Positions 36,329 to 49,939 of a DNA stretch of 53,200 nucleotides are shown here, one piece after another. A program made the translations under genes and the position numbers. The DNA lies in the NCBI GenBank assembly GCA_027596075.1, contig JADGJC010000244.1:9229-62428 (forward strand), given 5' to 3'. The notes under the pieces are model-generated. The model ran no database searches. It saw nothing but the letters and a program-made list of their open reading frames with translations, and was not told the DNA's origin. This DNA comes from Rhizophlyctis rosea (taxonomy: Eukaryota; Chytridiomycota; Chytridiomycetes; Rhizophlyctidales; Rhizophlyctidaceae). The stretch's first letter is position 1, and the number at the start of each line of letters is the position of its first letter.

Positions 36329-37150
36329 CTGGGAAGAAGGTTGGGAAGGCTGTCCCGCGTGGAATGGTGAGTCATCCAGTGTTGACGCAAGCCACCCACA
36401 CGCCTCTGGTATAAGCCACCACCCATTGGTTGATGTACAAACTGCGCCCTGTCAGTGGGACAATGTGATACAAAGTGGCCGCTGTGAACAGGATGGGGCG
36501 GCGGCCTCGGTGACCGTGGGAAGGGTTAGATCGAAGGTGACCCAGTATAAGGGCTGGACGACTTTGCCACTGGGGCCTCCAAGCCCCTTCACCTACAATG
36601 AGTGGCTGGGCCAATCCATGTGTGTGATCACTACCGACCGGATCGGGGTTCTCCAAGTCCCCTCTTTTCATCATCATCCACGGCCCTGAATCACTTTCCC
36701 GCCTTGGTCTGTGAGGTCTGTGAGGTCTGTGAGGCTCTCCCTCAGCCCGGCCAACCATTGGCCTCCACCCCTGGGAAGCCTCCCGCTAGGAGAAGGTGTG
36801 ATGGAAGCAACACCCACACTCACTCTCGTGGCAACCTCTCACTCCCAATTCACCGTGACTGTCGTGTCATCTTCCCACGAGTCCACACACCCATTACACT
36901 GGTGCAACCTACACGTGAGGAGGAACAGTAAAAAGACCTTCTGTTTCGGTACGTCTCGGCCAAATCTCACGTCGTAGGGGTTTATCCTACCCACCAAGAT
37001 TGAGTTCAATCTTATCTTGACCTGAAAACCCCATTGCACCTCATATCTAACCTTGTTACCGCGTGTTCCACTTTAGGTCCCCTCTTATCTTCATAGACCT
37101 TTTCTCATACACTTACATCCGTCTCATCACATCTATACCAATACTGCAAA
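36329..37150. promoter_or_regulatory. Divergent promoter region between TMEM223-like gene and ARF1
   Basis: The two genes point away from each other with 822 bp between start codons. The spacer contains three tandem copies of GTCTGTGAG at about 36707-36733, a CCCTCAGCCCGG block, and a C/T-rich stretch just upstream of the ARF1 ATG. These are candidate regulatory elements only. Confidence 0.45.
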
Positions 37151-38618
<1,468 letters not shown>

Positions 38619-41600
38619 GGGGGTTTGTTCGTGTAGGGTAGGAGGGGGATGGGGGGAGAGGGTGTAGTGTAGCGTGTCTTTCTGTTTCTTTTTGTTTGTT
38701 TTTTTGTCGAGGTTTTCTGTGCTTTTTGTAGGGTTGGCGTGCTTTTTTCTTTTTTACTTATGATGGTGGGGGGTTTTGTTGGGTTTGTTTGCTTTGGGGT
38801 AAATAACAAATGGGTAGCATTTATTTCTTTTTCATATGTTGTCGTTGCCTTTTACATATTGCATTGAGTGAGTGGGTGGTGGGCGGGCTGGGTTTGAGCG
38901 GGGTCGTGTTAGTGTCTTTCATGCTTACCATTCCGCACTTTGGAACCCGCCGAATTGGATCTCCCCGGAGGATTTATGTTTAACCAAACTGCAGGCATCT
39001 TTCCATGACAACTCTCGCACGCACCCTGTCAGGACCGCATGCTTTCCTGTGTAGTGTGGCTAGAGCACATTCACCTGCGAGGACATTGCATTCAGTGCAA
39101 ATCTGTTTTTTTTTTTATGGTCTTCGGACTTGGCTGCGTGTTGCCTGGCTCCATATCATTGAAATATCGTATTTGAGACCCAGAGTGCTCCATGCTGATA
39201 CACTTTGCACTGTTTGGGATTCATACAGAAGAACCTCGCACAAAAAGAAAAAATAGGAGACCGGACATTCTACAAAACACCGGGGTGCTCTGAGAACATG
39301 AACCCAGCAGCTCGGCCTTGCGTCTTCTCATACCATTTCACTCGAATTATCCTCAGCTTTTCCGGTGAAGAGTACAGCGTATACAGAGCGTTTGTACATG
39401 GTGAAAACACAACACTTTGGTCTCAACTTTGCCCTCCATACTTTTAGATGAAGATTTTTTATTGTATAGAACGTTTACGGCAAAATGGGCATAGTGAAAA
39501 GCATAGACAATTCCACAGCGTAAAATCGTATCCTTGTTTAAAAAGACATATCGGCGGCGGTGATCGTGCCTTCATACGGATCTTTCTGAGCGTGCTTATG
39601 GGGGAGGGATATGTTGCTGAATGTGTTGAAATGCATAGCAAGTGTAGATGCATGCTCCTAAGGTTGTGCTTGGTCGGAGAAATGGAACAACGACAAAAAG
39701 TTGGAGAGAAGCTTTGGTGTATGACCTGGTGACTGGCGTCTGGCTGGAATTTTGACATGTGTTTTTGGTAAGAGGAAGTCTCCCATTGTACACAATCATG
39801 TGAGGTTCCCGGCTCACTGATAGTCAAGCATTCTGGAGGTGCGAGGTGCTGACGTCTAAGTACGTCCACTTAAATTTTGAACGTCCAACAGTGAGTCAGT
39901 TTTTTTTTTTTTTATCATGGTCTTGGCGGTCCGGCTCCACGCAGTCACTCAGTTGGGTGGTTGCCTGGCATTGGACAGGTGGCGCTATGTCTTCCTCCAA
40001 GTGCGTGTCGAAGGGGCTCAGTAGTACAAAAAGATCGATCACACAACCACTGTACTGAATTGCTCGCAAAGCCGAGCCGACTTCTCAAATCCCGTGAAGG
40101 CCCGTCACAAATTTCCCTGTTGTTTGACCTGAACTTCCAGTCTTTGCAGAGGGCCACTCACAAACAGACCTATGAAATCGACACATGCATCCAGTAGCCA
40201 CCACCCATAAATTCGCCCTCGCCAGTGCTGTCGTATCTCTCCTCTCCAGAATACTTATCCAAAGTTACACCTCCCGCATAGCGAATGTGACTGAAACGAA
40301 AACGAAAAAAAAAAAAAAAATGGAAGGCGAAAACCAGCGATCCTCACTGTTTTCAAGTTGAGTACGATTCAAAATGCATCAAGGTGAGCATGTCTACGGT
40401 GACCCTTGCCACTCCACCATGTACCAAACTCACAAGTGCCCAACGCAAATCTTGCAAGTTGACAAAAAGGGAGTTTTTAGCTACATACTCACCATAGCGG
40501 ACACTTATGAATCCTAAGGGACCCAAAACTTTCCGACCGCTGATAACAACAAAGTGCAATACCTCTTTTATAGGGGTTCAACACTCCCATCCACTTCCCC
40601 CCAATTCAAATAGTGGCTGATGATCTTCTGCAGGACATTTTACCCCCATCCTCATTCTTCGATGCATCCCTCTCGAAGTCCATTGCCTAAAACCCCAGTA
40701 CATTTGCGTTGTTCTTCAATGCTCCTGCCGGTATCATGAGCAACCCCGCATAGTTTGCCGACGGGATGGAAGGGATGACCTACTCAAAAGGGTCACATAA
40801 GTGACATGGAACACTGTGCATGGCATTTAGTGACACTGTGCTGGTTTTGCGTCAATGATGACAGTAACATTTGTTTCTGTATGTGGTTTTGATTTTGGTG
40901 GTTTGCTTTCCTGGTACAACTTGTTTGGTGTATGCCACATGTCCCCCGCAGTTTTTTCCGCAAGGCTACATGAGTGTTGTGCTAAAAAAGGAGGCTGAGC
41001 GATGGGGTTGGTTTGACGTAGTACATGCCCGTCACGGTTTGCACATATGGTGTGGTCTTTTGCTCTACCTCAGCCATGGAGCAAGGTTGAAGTGTAATGA
41101 AGATGACGCCGCCCAAGGTTGTTACTTTCTACGGAAGGAATTTATGGCAATCAACTCCATAGATGTGCCAGTTTGGTTCGCTTGGACGAAATGGTGCCGG
41201 TTATTCTCCTCTCAGTGAAAGGATGCCGCCCATTCTGATGGTTTCGGGCTGTGATACGTCTTTTTCTAATGGTCGTGGGTTTTTGATCGCCTTGATGAGT
41301 CCGATCAAGCAGTATTGGGGATGACGATATATCCATACATGTCCAATGCGCACCTCTCACAATTCCCCACCCTCTTTTCCATCGGTGACGCAAACTCCCC
41401 CAATTTGAGCGAGACCACACCTTTTGGAGAGATGGGGATTGGAATGTATTGTGGCTGTTGAGCAACGCTTGAACGTCGGGACGGCGAGGAAAATCTTTGA
41501 GCAGGTCCTCACGCTTGGTGTTCCTTTGGCTACGGTTTGAAAATCAGGCCCGAATCGTTTACCGTTCCGCTTCTTCCATGAGGGATGGGTCTTCGGGGAT

Positions 41601-44600
41601 AGGTAGAGAAGAGGTTCTTCTTTTGTTCTGGCCTTGTACCGCGCAGTGTAAGGGAAAAAAAAGAAAGGAAAAACTTGCTGTTGCATCAACGACGGCCCAC
41701 ATCCATCTGCACGATGCCGTGAGCCTGTCACACTTGTCACAATTGATACCCAGAGGACGCGCACATCGGTTCTGACTACTTGCCTCCGTGGTCCCATCTT
41801 GGGTGGACCACTTAACAGGAGAAAAGGAAAAAGAACATCCACGCAATTCAGTAGGGTCGGCGGCAGTTTCATATCTGCATGTGGGTCGTCTTTCACATAC
41901 CTCAAAGACTGCCCTTCGAGTGGAATGAAGAACAAAATCGTGAACTCGAGATTGCCGCTCAAGCACAGTGTACCCGTTACGGAACAACCCCACCATTCCT
42001 TTTCACCCGAGCAAAACAATAATGAAGATAGTTGCAAGGCGACCATCGATTTCGATGAGTACTTTCAGAGCAATGCTCACAAGTGAGTCAGGCCGAGTGG
42101 CCAAAATGCATCGACTGCTTTTCGGCGAGGTCGACACCGCTTCCCTCCATAAACGAGTCAAATTCCGAGCATTGCTGCATGAAAAAAGAAGACCAACATT
42201 CCATCGTCATGTCACCATAATGCCAGGGGGTGCATTGGTACAAGCATTGAGGACAAGCAGGTATAGACCTCAACATGTGTTCCAACTCTGAATGTCGATC
42301 CATACCAGGACGCATCTTCATGAAGAATGATGTCGATCCATGCCAGAGTGCATGGTGGACGGAAGGCGGAAGCCGTGGGCACGGTTGAAGTGATGAAAGT
42401 TAGTGCGCTGATTTCCCTTCGGGCACTTTGCAGCGATATGTTGTGGTGTTTGGCCGCACGAAACTTGTAGTTTCAACCAAATCACTCGCATTCCGAAGCG
42501 ACGCGTAAAAATAAATGCACCCGTTCACATCCCATGGAGATTTGGTACCTGTTTCGACAAGACCTTGCAACATTGCGCAGCACGATCTCTGCCCCGTCAG
42601 TGTTCACGGATTTGAGGTTATGCCTGTACTGAGCGTGGGGTGTCTGCATGAATCATGGTGCAAATTCCTCCATTCACTCAAAAGAAAAGGAGGTGATCCG
42701 CGTGTGAGTGGCAGTCCCTGCGTATAGTTCTGTGATGCAAGTCCTTGCCTCATGTACCATTATGAAATAAGAGATATGTCCAGGATACCGGGCACGATCC
42801 TTCCCTTCTTCCGGCCATGCACCTCAGTCTGCCAACTACATACAGTGCACTTGTGAATCTCCACCGACGGCGTCTTCGACGGTGTAAAAAGATGGTCAAG
42901 GTCCAGATTGATGTCAACCTGGGTGGAGACGATAGATGAGGTGACGTACCATTTCATGGCGTTCAACCGGACGCCACAGTCTTGGCACGCAACAACCAGT
43001 CATGATGTTGCTGTTGTTCCAATGGCAAACCATACCTGGATCCAAATTTTGCGGCTCGCAAACCTGGTGCACACGTCACATTACGGTTTTACCTCTCTGC
43101 TCGATGAATTTTCAGTCCAGCTCAAGTCGCAAGAAGCTGGAGATCAACGGCCCAAAGGAGAGTCATCAACCGCTAAGTAGACCGAATCGGTCGGAATCCG
43201 AGCTTGCGGGTCCTCATTGATCAGTCCGGACGGGCAATCGCGGTTGCATTCTACATGTTCCTGGCTGTCAAAAGGTGCTGTAGTATGTCAAGGGGAAAGG
43301 GGGCATGTCTACTGAAAAATCATTGCTGACGGGACTGATGGGATAAGGCATTCGAATTACCATGATAGTGACCATGCTGGCATGTTGGCCATGACTGTCA
43401 CGTGCGAAATTCTCACCAGCTGTCACTTCCAACTTCGCCATTCTCCGTGAACCTTGGCAGATCCGTTTATTTTGGTGTAGGATGATGTGGTTATGCTCTT
43501 ATTTTTCGCATTCGGTGTGTTCAACTTGTCCCGCAAGGGATCGAGAAGTAAAAGTCAAAAAGGAAGGGCGGTTTGGCACGCGGATTATGCAGAGACCATA
43601 AGTTAGTTTAGTTACACACATGATGTACTTAATGTGGTCTTGCGTTTCTCGCTGGGCGTCCACATACGGTTAACGAAGTTCGTTCGTCAAAAGGGATTGT
43701 GGCATCCACGGTTTTTTGAACCAAGACAAAGTAATGTCCGTCACCGTCTTTCTTGTCGTTTTACCCAACATTGACTTGAAACTGCGGCTTGCCTCTCCAT
43801 GATGATTGTGGGACCATACTATGTCTCTTCCTTAGCATCCTACGTAAGCCCCCGTGCCATAATCTCCCTTTTCCATGCGTCGAACATTCACGGCCGATAC
43901 GAGCACAATGCATGTTCCCAGTCCAACTGGAACCCCAGCCCATCGCCGAAAGAATTGCTCCAAACAAAAGCAAACTACAGAAGGACACGGAGAATAGACG
44001 AAATCCTCAATTCCACCGGAATATGCACTTGGGGAATTCCACCAATGTTCACCCTGTAGGCCATATATCTTACACCTTCTAAGAAGGTGAACGCACATGG
44101 TCATCGAGGAGGACTGTACCCTGCAGAGCAAAAGGAAAGATGAATACAAACAAGCGAGTAACGTGGGGGTTCTCTATTCTTGAAATTCCTCGCCACAGCT
44201 CGTTCCAAATGGCAACGCTGCTTACGGTCGGCTCTTCATTTAAAACCGCTCCATCTCAACCGGTAGGGCTTGAGTCCATCTTCATATTTGCGTGCTCAGA
44301 GGACGTTCAAAGTCTCCGTGTTTGGATTTCTGGAATCTGAGTGGAGAGATTGGGATGTTAACGGAATAATAATGTAACAACAATCGCCTTGCATGATCTG
44401 GATTGGGAGGAGGGCACTTATAGTTAGGTTATCCATCGTCCCGAATGGACAACAATCGTGTAGTTTTCTTCTCTTGATCGCACGACTTGAACCTTTCATC
44501 TCTGGAAGTATGAGCGTCCCGCTCCGCGGAAGAATCGGTAGATCAGTTTAATGTCAATAGAAATCAGGTGTCTGCTTTATGCTATGAGCGGTTCATGTCA

Positions 44601-44957
44601 TCCATAAGTTTGCATGATCAAACGAATTGCGTCGGACATACTGGACATCAAAGAGATACAGATACTGCTCATGAATTTGCTAATTTGTTAGCCGGAACTT
44701 GGAAGGGTCCGACTGTGGTTGTCCTGAACTGGCATAAACGTGCTTACGTAATCGGGCGAGTTCGTGTCTCCGCGTCCCTTCCCACGAGCCACTCCCCAGG
44801 TTGCCGCCGATGCTTGGCGGACTTCCGCACCAAAAACTTAAATACATAAAAACGAACAGCCGTCACCCCCCTCTCACCTGCTCTCACCATCACGCTGAAT
44901 CTTCCCTAACCTAGCAATCAATGTTCTGCTCCTGATGCAAAGATCTTTCCATCCAAA
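38619..44957. other. Largest gene desert of the window
   Basis: About 6.3 kb separates ARF1 from the next supported gene. I see no domain-bearing frame on either strand. The longest open frame (41357-42046 minus) has no family signature. Runs of T near 39100 and 39905 and a 16-A run at about 40305 are the main low-complexity features. A plus-strand frame at 40871 begins with a signal-peptide-like stretch but its continuation looks random. Confidence 0.6.
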
Positions 44958-45945
44958 ATGGCTCACTCTACCTCATCGGACTTCCCTCCCACCTACCCAC
45001 CTCCATATGCCCCTCCAACCACTCCATCATATCAGCGTTCCCAACTAGACGCTCCCCATGACTCGCCCGCCAACGCCCTGCCGTTTTACACTGACGACGA
45101 TCTCAAACCGAACCCCCCGTTAAACCAACACAAACCCCACAAAATCAACCTCGCCTTCCTCCTCTTCATCGCCCTTGCTGCCACCATCTTTGCCTCGAAA
45201 CAACCGTGGGTAACCGTCAATTTCTTCACCCCCGAACGTCCCAGCATCGGGGACGCCATACCTTCCAATGTGACGACTCACGCAACCCTGATAAGAGCCC
45301 TTGCACTAAGCCCATCCTACGACGCAAGCGCCTACTGCGCGAGACTCCTTCATCCTAATGTGTCATCTGATTGGTGTTGCTCAGCCCCTGGGAATGGTAA
45401 TTATTGTTACTGGAACGACGGCAAAATGGCGGTTGATATGCAGGGATGGTACCGGCCAGCAGTCATGATGTACAGTATACTTTGGAACGTCGTATTGCCG
45501 GCGGTCTTGGCTATTGGGGTCCTGTGTGCAATCGTTCACGCCATCCTTGTTGAGAAACGCCCGGGGGATGAAATAAGGAGGGGCAGTCGTCTTGTGCGTT
45601 GTTGTTCCCAGGGATCATCACGTTACGTTGCCATCGCCGTTGGATCTTTTACAGCTGGTGAGTTCATGCACTGCTTTTCTCAGAAGCATGGACGTCGTGT
45701 TCTACTCCCTTCCTTGCATTTGAACGAACTCATATCAACCTGTCTTCACAACAATCTCAGGAATCTTTCAAATTAGTTACCTTGTTGTCTACCATGATCC
45801 CGCTGCGAGGTTCACAGCAGGGACCGTGACACGGGTTGGTTGGAATGTTGGGTTGTATATCGCTATATTCGGGTGCGCTATCACATTTGTTACTGTCTTG
45901 TGGGCATGGTATGGAACACGCTTTAATAGAAAGACAGACTCGTGA
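44958..45945 (+). CDS. Four-pass membrane protein with PPxY motifs
   Basis: Two exons (44958-45657, 45761-45945; 103-nt intron with GTGAGT..CTCAG) encode 294 residues. The cytoplasm-type N-terminus is Pro/Ser-rich with back-to-back PPTY (10-13) and PPPY (14-17), the class of motif bound by WW domains of Nedd4/Rsp5 ubiquitin ligases. Membrane segments are about 63-79 (INLAFLLFIALAATIF), about 170-195 (YSILWNVVLPAVLAIGVL), about 220-240, and near the end (VGLYIAIFGCAITFVTVLW). The loop after TM1 has cysteines (AYCARLLHP, SDWCCSAPGNGNYCYW) that could form disulfides outside the cell. The four-helix plan with a Cys loop recalls SUR7/claudin-like proteins, but I cannot place it in a named family. 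Intact, with a charged C-terminus (NRKTDS). Confidence 0.75.
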
Positions 45946-46611
45946 GCGGTCTTTTACGTGTGATGTTTCTTAGCCCCTCTTGCTGTTGTAATACAGTTAA
46001 TACATTCATCAATGGGGCAGTCCTCTTGCAGTTGAACGTTTGCCTGTGTGGTTGTTGTGAGCAGAAGGGCTAGAACTCTGCCAACAAATTTGTTTGTGGG
46101 TGACGGGACGTCTAGGTGACAAGAAGGCGTAATCCTGATATCCATGATGTGGTGCTGCATCGTGTGTGCGGCGATATGATGGGCGGGATGTTGCATCGCA
46201 CGAGGAGGCTAAATTGCGAATGTCCGGTCAGAGGGGTCTAACTGCGACTTTTCAAGAATCTCTTCGGGAAAACTGGAAGCGACAGCGGCCTTCCTTGACA
46301 CCATAATGTTCACCACTTGTCGCTGCGTGGAAGTTTTGCAGACCAGCCCCTTTGCTGTTGTGATACATTAATCAATGGGGTGCTCATGTCGTTAACCCTT
46401 GTATGTTTGCTTATCTCGAGTAGAAGGCTGGAAATCTGTAAGAAAGCCGTGGCCCTAGGTGACGTACCGTCCAAGTTCATCCTTGTGTTCGCCTCGCGCC
46501 AAGCAATGGAACTTCCTGGCGCAATGTGACATGTTACCATCCGCGTCTTGCGAAGACGGTGGTGGACATCGCCGGGATCGATTCGAAGCAGGCGAGAATT
46601 CCATCTCAGTG
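45946..46611. other. Spacer before the histidine kinase remnant
   Basis: The interval probably includes the 3' UTR of the membrane-protein gene. Two imperfect copies of a string like TTGCTGTTGTGATACA(T/G)TTAAT..CATCAATGGGG occur near 45980-46015 and 46350-46380, suggesting an old local duplication. No start codon or first membrane helix for the kinase remnant could be found here. Confidence 0.45.
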
Positions 46612-48905
46612 AGATTCTCAGTGTCATTCCTGATCGCCAACAAGAGCCTTTCCACCGAGATTGACACAGCCCTTTCGCTCGTAGCCAGCGTGCGCGCATC
46701 CTAAACGTCCGAGTTCCTGGCAACAACATTTGACACCGTTTCGCTGGTCTCATCCAGGGTCATTCTTCGGGTTATTGTAGAACGCGCGTCGCGTGGGGAT
46801 CCCCTCACGGCTAGTGACAGGAAGGACGGCGAGGAGCATCTCACCGACGCCGTGAGAAGCTTCAGGAATGCAATGTACGCCGACGTCTCGTCGCTTCGGG
46901 GACCACTTTTCCAGGTGTCCCGCCCAGACTTTCGTCTGCCACCCAGCGGCGGTCGCTTTGGGCCACCGCAGCCTGTTGCCGCAGGCACCATCTACGATCC
47001 CCTTATCCTACCGGGCCCGGGGAACAACTTCCTACGGGTAACTAGCCCCATGAGAGCCGGAAACGGGGAGCGCATTGGGAACATATCGCTGGTGATTCGC
47101 GCCACCGACCTCTCCGCAATCCTCTACGATGCGTCCGGTATCCGTAGTCGGGGTGGCCGCCTCCTCCTCCTGCGCGTTTCCTCCGGCGCTTTCCGCTTCG
47201 TCATGCCTCCCTTGCCTGATGCAGGAGGCCCGAGTGACACCATTCCGGTCAGCGAGTACGAATGCATTCAGGATGATCCCGCTTCAGACGCGGTTTCCCG
47301 CTGCTCGTCATTTGATGGGACACCTGTCCTCGCTGCGAGGATGAAGATACCGTACGCTCCGGCGTGGCTGCTCATTTCCGAGCTTCCGACGTCGATTACT
47401 GACGAGCCTATAAAGAGGCTTCGCAACTACCTCCTCATCACCCTCGCTAGCAGCATCGCTGCCGCCCTTGTGGCCAATTCGATCTGGGCCAGCCGGGTTG
47501 TCCGACCGATACGCGCTCTGAAGAAGTTCGTCACCAGCCGGTTTCGCGACGGCAACCCGACGGGTAGCGAAGCGGTCCCTCGGCAACGAAGACTTTTCCC
47601 TGATGAGATTTCCGACCTCCAAACCGCGTTTGATGAGATGACGCGACGGCTATCCGACTTGTACTCGGAACTTGAGACCCGGGTGGAAGAGAGAACGCGG
47701 GACCTACAACAAGCGAAAGGTGAGGCAGAGGTTGCGAATCAGGCAAAGTCGTCCTTCGTAGCCACCATCTCACACGAGATCCGAACCCCCCTGAACGGGA
47801 TTCTCGGTATGGCAAGCTTCCTTGCTGACGGCAAGCTAGATGAGGAGCAGCGGGACATGGTTCAATCCATCGTGCAATGCGGGGAGGCCCTCCTTGCCAA
47901 CGTGAACGACGTTCTCGACTTCTCCAAGATCAAGGCGGGGAAGATCGCGATCGACGCGGTACCGACCGACATCAGGCAGTGCGTCCAGGTTTGTACAAAC
48001 CTCCTCTCGTTAGCGGCCTCACAGAAGGGGCTAGTCCTAACAGCGACAGTGAGAAATGATGTCCCGCGATTGATCATGTCGGACGACGTGCGCGTGCGGC
48101 AAGTCCTCCTAAACCTTCTGAGCAATGCTGTGAAGTTCACTGAACGCGGTTCAGTTGAGATCCTTGCCACACTTGCTGCGGAGGGGATCCTTCGCATCTC
48201 CGTCAGGGATACTGGCATTGGGATTCGGCAGGAGGCGATGGGCAAGCTGTTCTCTTCGTTCTACCAGGTAGATTCCGGGACCACTCGTCGTTTCGGCAGC
48301 ACGGGACTCGGGTTGGTGATCTCCAAGCGCCTGGTGGAGGCGATGGGTGGTGACTTGACGGTTGGATCTATCGAAGGCGAGGGAAGCACCTTCACCTTCA
48401 CGCTACCCTTTAAACCCGCCCGTGACCGTGAAGGAGTTCCCATCCAGGAAAACAAGGCTCGGGAAGGTACCAAGAAGACCGGGGAGACGTCAGGCTTCGT
48501 CAGGAAAGCTTCACATTCTCATGGCGGAGGACAATCTCGTGAACGTCCGCGAAGCTAAGTCAGGAGTGCGATGTGGTCGGGAACGGCCAAGAAGCGGTTC
48601 AAGCTGCCCTCGCGAAAGAATACGATGCGATTCTCATGGACATGCAGATGCCGGTGATGGGCGGGCTCGAAGCGACGAAGCTTATACGCGCCGACCCTTG
48701 GATCGAGAAGCAACCGCGGATCTTCTCCCTGACGGCGAACGCTAGCGAGGCAGACTTGAAAGCCTGCATGGAAGCTGGCATGGACGCTTTCGTGACCAAA
48801 CCGATCAATATCGAACGGTTGAAGGAAGCCCTTTTTCTTCAGGAGGCAGCAGGAAGGAGTGACACGGCGGCGGGAGGGAAGCAGGATGGCAGCGACACGG
48901 AGTGA
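46612..48905 (+). pseudogene. Membrane hybrid histidine kinase, disrupted (sensor, HAMP, HisKA, HATPase, receiver)
   Basis: Hybrid kinases autophosphorylate a histidine in response to a signal and pass phosphate to a fused receiver aspartate. A stop-free frame (about 46705-48558) covers an extracellular sensor part, a membrane helix ([18 protein letters not shown]), HAMP-like [11 protein letters not shown], a coiled coil, the H-box [18 protein letters not shown]-box [12 protein letters not shown]1 RDTGIGI, F-box LFSSFYQVD and G2 [10 protein letters not shown]. The receiver has ILMAEDN, the phospho-acceptor block ILMDMQMPVMGG and FVTKPI. Lesions: an in-frame TAA at 46702 within the sensor (ALSLVASVRAS before, [11 protein letters not shown] after), a frame change near 48500 before the receiver, and another near 48560 where receiver helix 1 is lost. 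No first membrane helix is found upstream. The end runs into a minisatellite-like tail (GSDTE). Confidence 0.85.
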
Positions 48906-48945
48906 TGCGGCAAGGACACGAAGTGGTGCAATGGTGGGAGGAGCA
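48861..48945. repeat. Minisatellite-related copy at the kinase 3' end
   Basis: The sequence GACACGGCGGCGGGAGGGAA and then GCAGCGACACGGAGTGATGC match the unit of the larger minisatellite 1 kb downstream. The copy supplies the final residues and TGA of the receiver frame. Confidence 0.7.
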
Positions 48946-49091
48946 GGAAGACGGCCCATCGCACAGTAGTCAACTACACGTACCTTTCCTCCGGCTGCGA
49001 TGAATGTTGCGCAACTTTTGGCCCTGTGACCCAACAGGACAGCTATGAAGCAGCTATATGCTATACACTCGCGAACGCTCGGATGATGTGG

Positions 49092-49829
49092 TTACATTAC
49101 CAACCAAAAAGTTCTCACGACAATACAGATGCAAATATAAAGAATAAGAAATTTGGCCCACGTAAGCTGGACGCTTCTCCCTTCCCCTGACTCACTCAAT
49201 GTACCTGCCCGTCGCCTCCCCGTCTCAGATCCTTCCGGCGCGCGGTAATGCGGGTCACTGTATGTGAAGATATGCCCGCCCGCGGCGACCGAGCTGCCGC
49301 TCTCGATGACAACTTCAGTGTAATCGGCATCAGTGCACTGGCTTGTCCTCTTGGTGAAGGAAAGCTGGTCTTGTTTGCTAGGGAACCAGCCTCGACAACG
49401 TCCCAGAGCGACTTGAGCAAGAGGGCGAATTGGTTTGTAAACTTGAAAGCATTGGCACCTGGCGAGCTCAACAAGAATCCTGTTCGCATCCGCTTGATGG
49501 ATTTCCGGCGGGATAGGTTTGAGCTTCTCCAGTTCGCAGCGGGCAAGACCCTGATGGATCTTCGACATCATGTCCGGGCAGGGCGCGATGTTGAAGTCGA
49601 ATGGCAGTGATACTTTGGCGGCTGCTGTGGTGGTGGCCATGATTCCCATTGAACCTGCTGAACGCGAGGGTCTTTTTGCGCTGGGTCCGCCCGGAGGATT
49701 TATCGGGGTGGACCAGAATTTAATCGATTGCGCCACGGCTGGAGTCCTGCCAAAGTGGCTTGGAACAGAGAAGGAGGTACAAAAAGCGGACCTCTGTATT
49801 TTGGCAACTAAGGGTCTACTTCGATCCAC
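49092..49829 (-). CDS. Doubtful open frame, GC-rich
   Basis: A 245-codon minus-strand frame covers this stretch, ending in a hydrophobic tail (FLILYICICIVVRTFWLVM). Overlapping plus-strand frames (49248-49610 and 49570-49968) are about equally plausible, for example LNKNPVRIRLMDFRRDRF and LFALGPPGGFIGVDQNL. None has a recognised domain. One of them may be a decayed gene, and strand cannot be decided from composition by eye. Confidence 0.2.
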   Translation of the reverse strand: MDRSRPLVAKIQRSAFCTSFSVPSHFGRTPAVAQSIKFWSTPINPPGGPSAKRPSRSAGSMGIMATTTAAAKVSLPFDFNIAPCPDMMSKIHQGLARCELEKLKPIPPEIHQADANRILVELARCQCFQVYKPIRPLAQVALGRCRGWFPSKQDQLSFTKRTSQCTDADYTEVVIESGSSVAAGGHIFTYSDPHYRAPEGSETGRRRAGTLSESGEGRSVQLTWAKFLILYICICIVVRTFWLVM

Positions 49830-49939
49830 AGACAGAAAACGAACGCGGCAAGATCGACTTTGCCGTACGAAGGAAAATCCGGGACCTTTTGGGAAACACT
49901 TCGGGCTGACTACCTTGGGCGGCTGGAAGGCGGCTCAAG

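Noticed and set aside
40871..41218. Open frame starting with a signal-peptide-like stretch
   Set aside because: After the hydrophobic start the sequence is featureless, and no splice signals or homologous motifs support it.
41357..42046. 229-codon minus-strand open frame in the desert
   Set aside because: No recognisable motif, low-complexity Phe run from an A-tract, and overlapping frames on the other strand are equally open.
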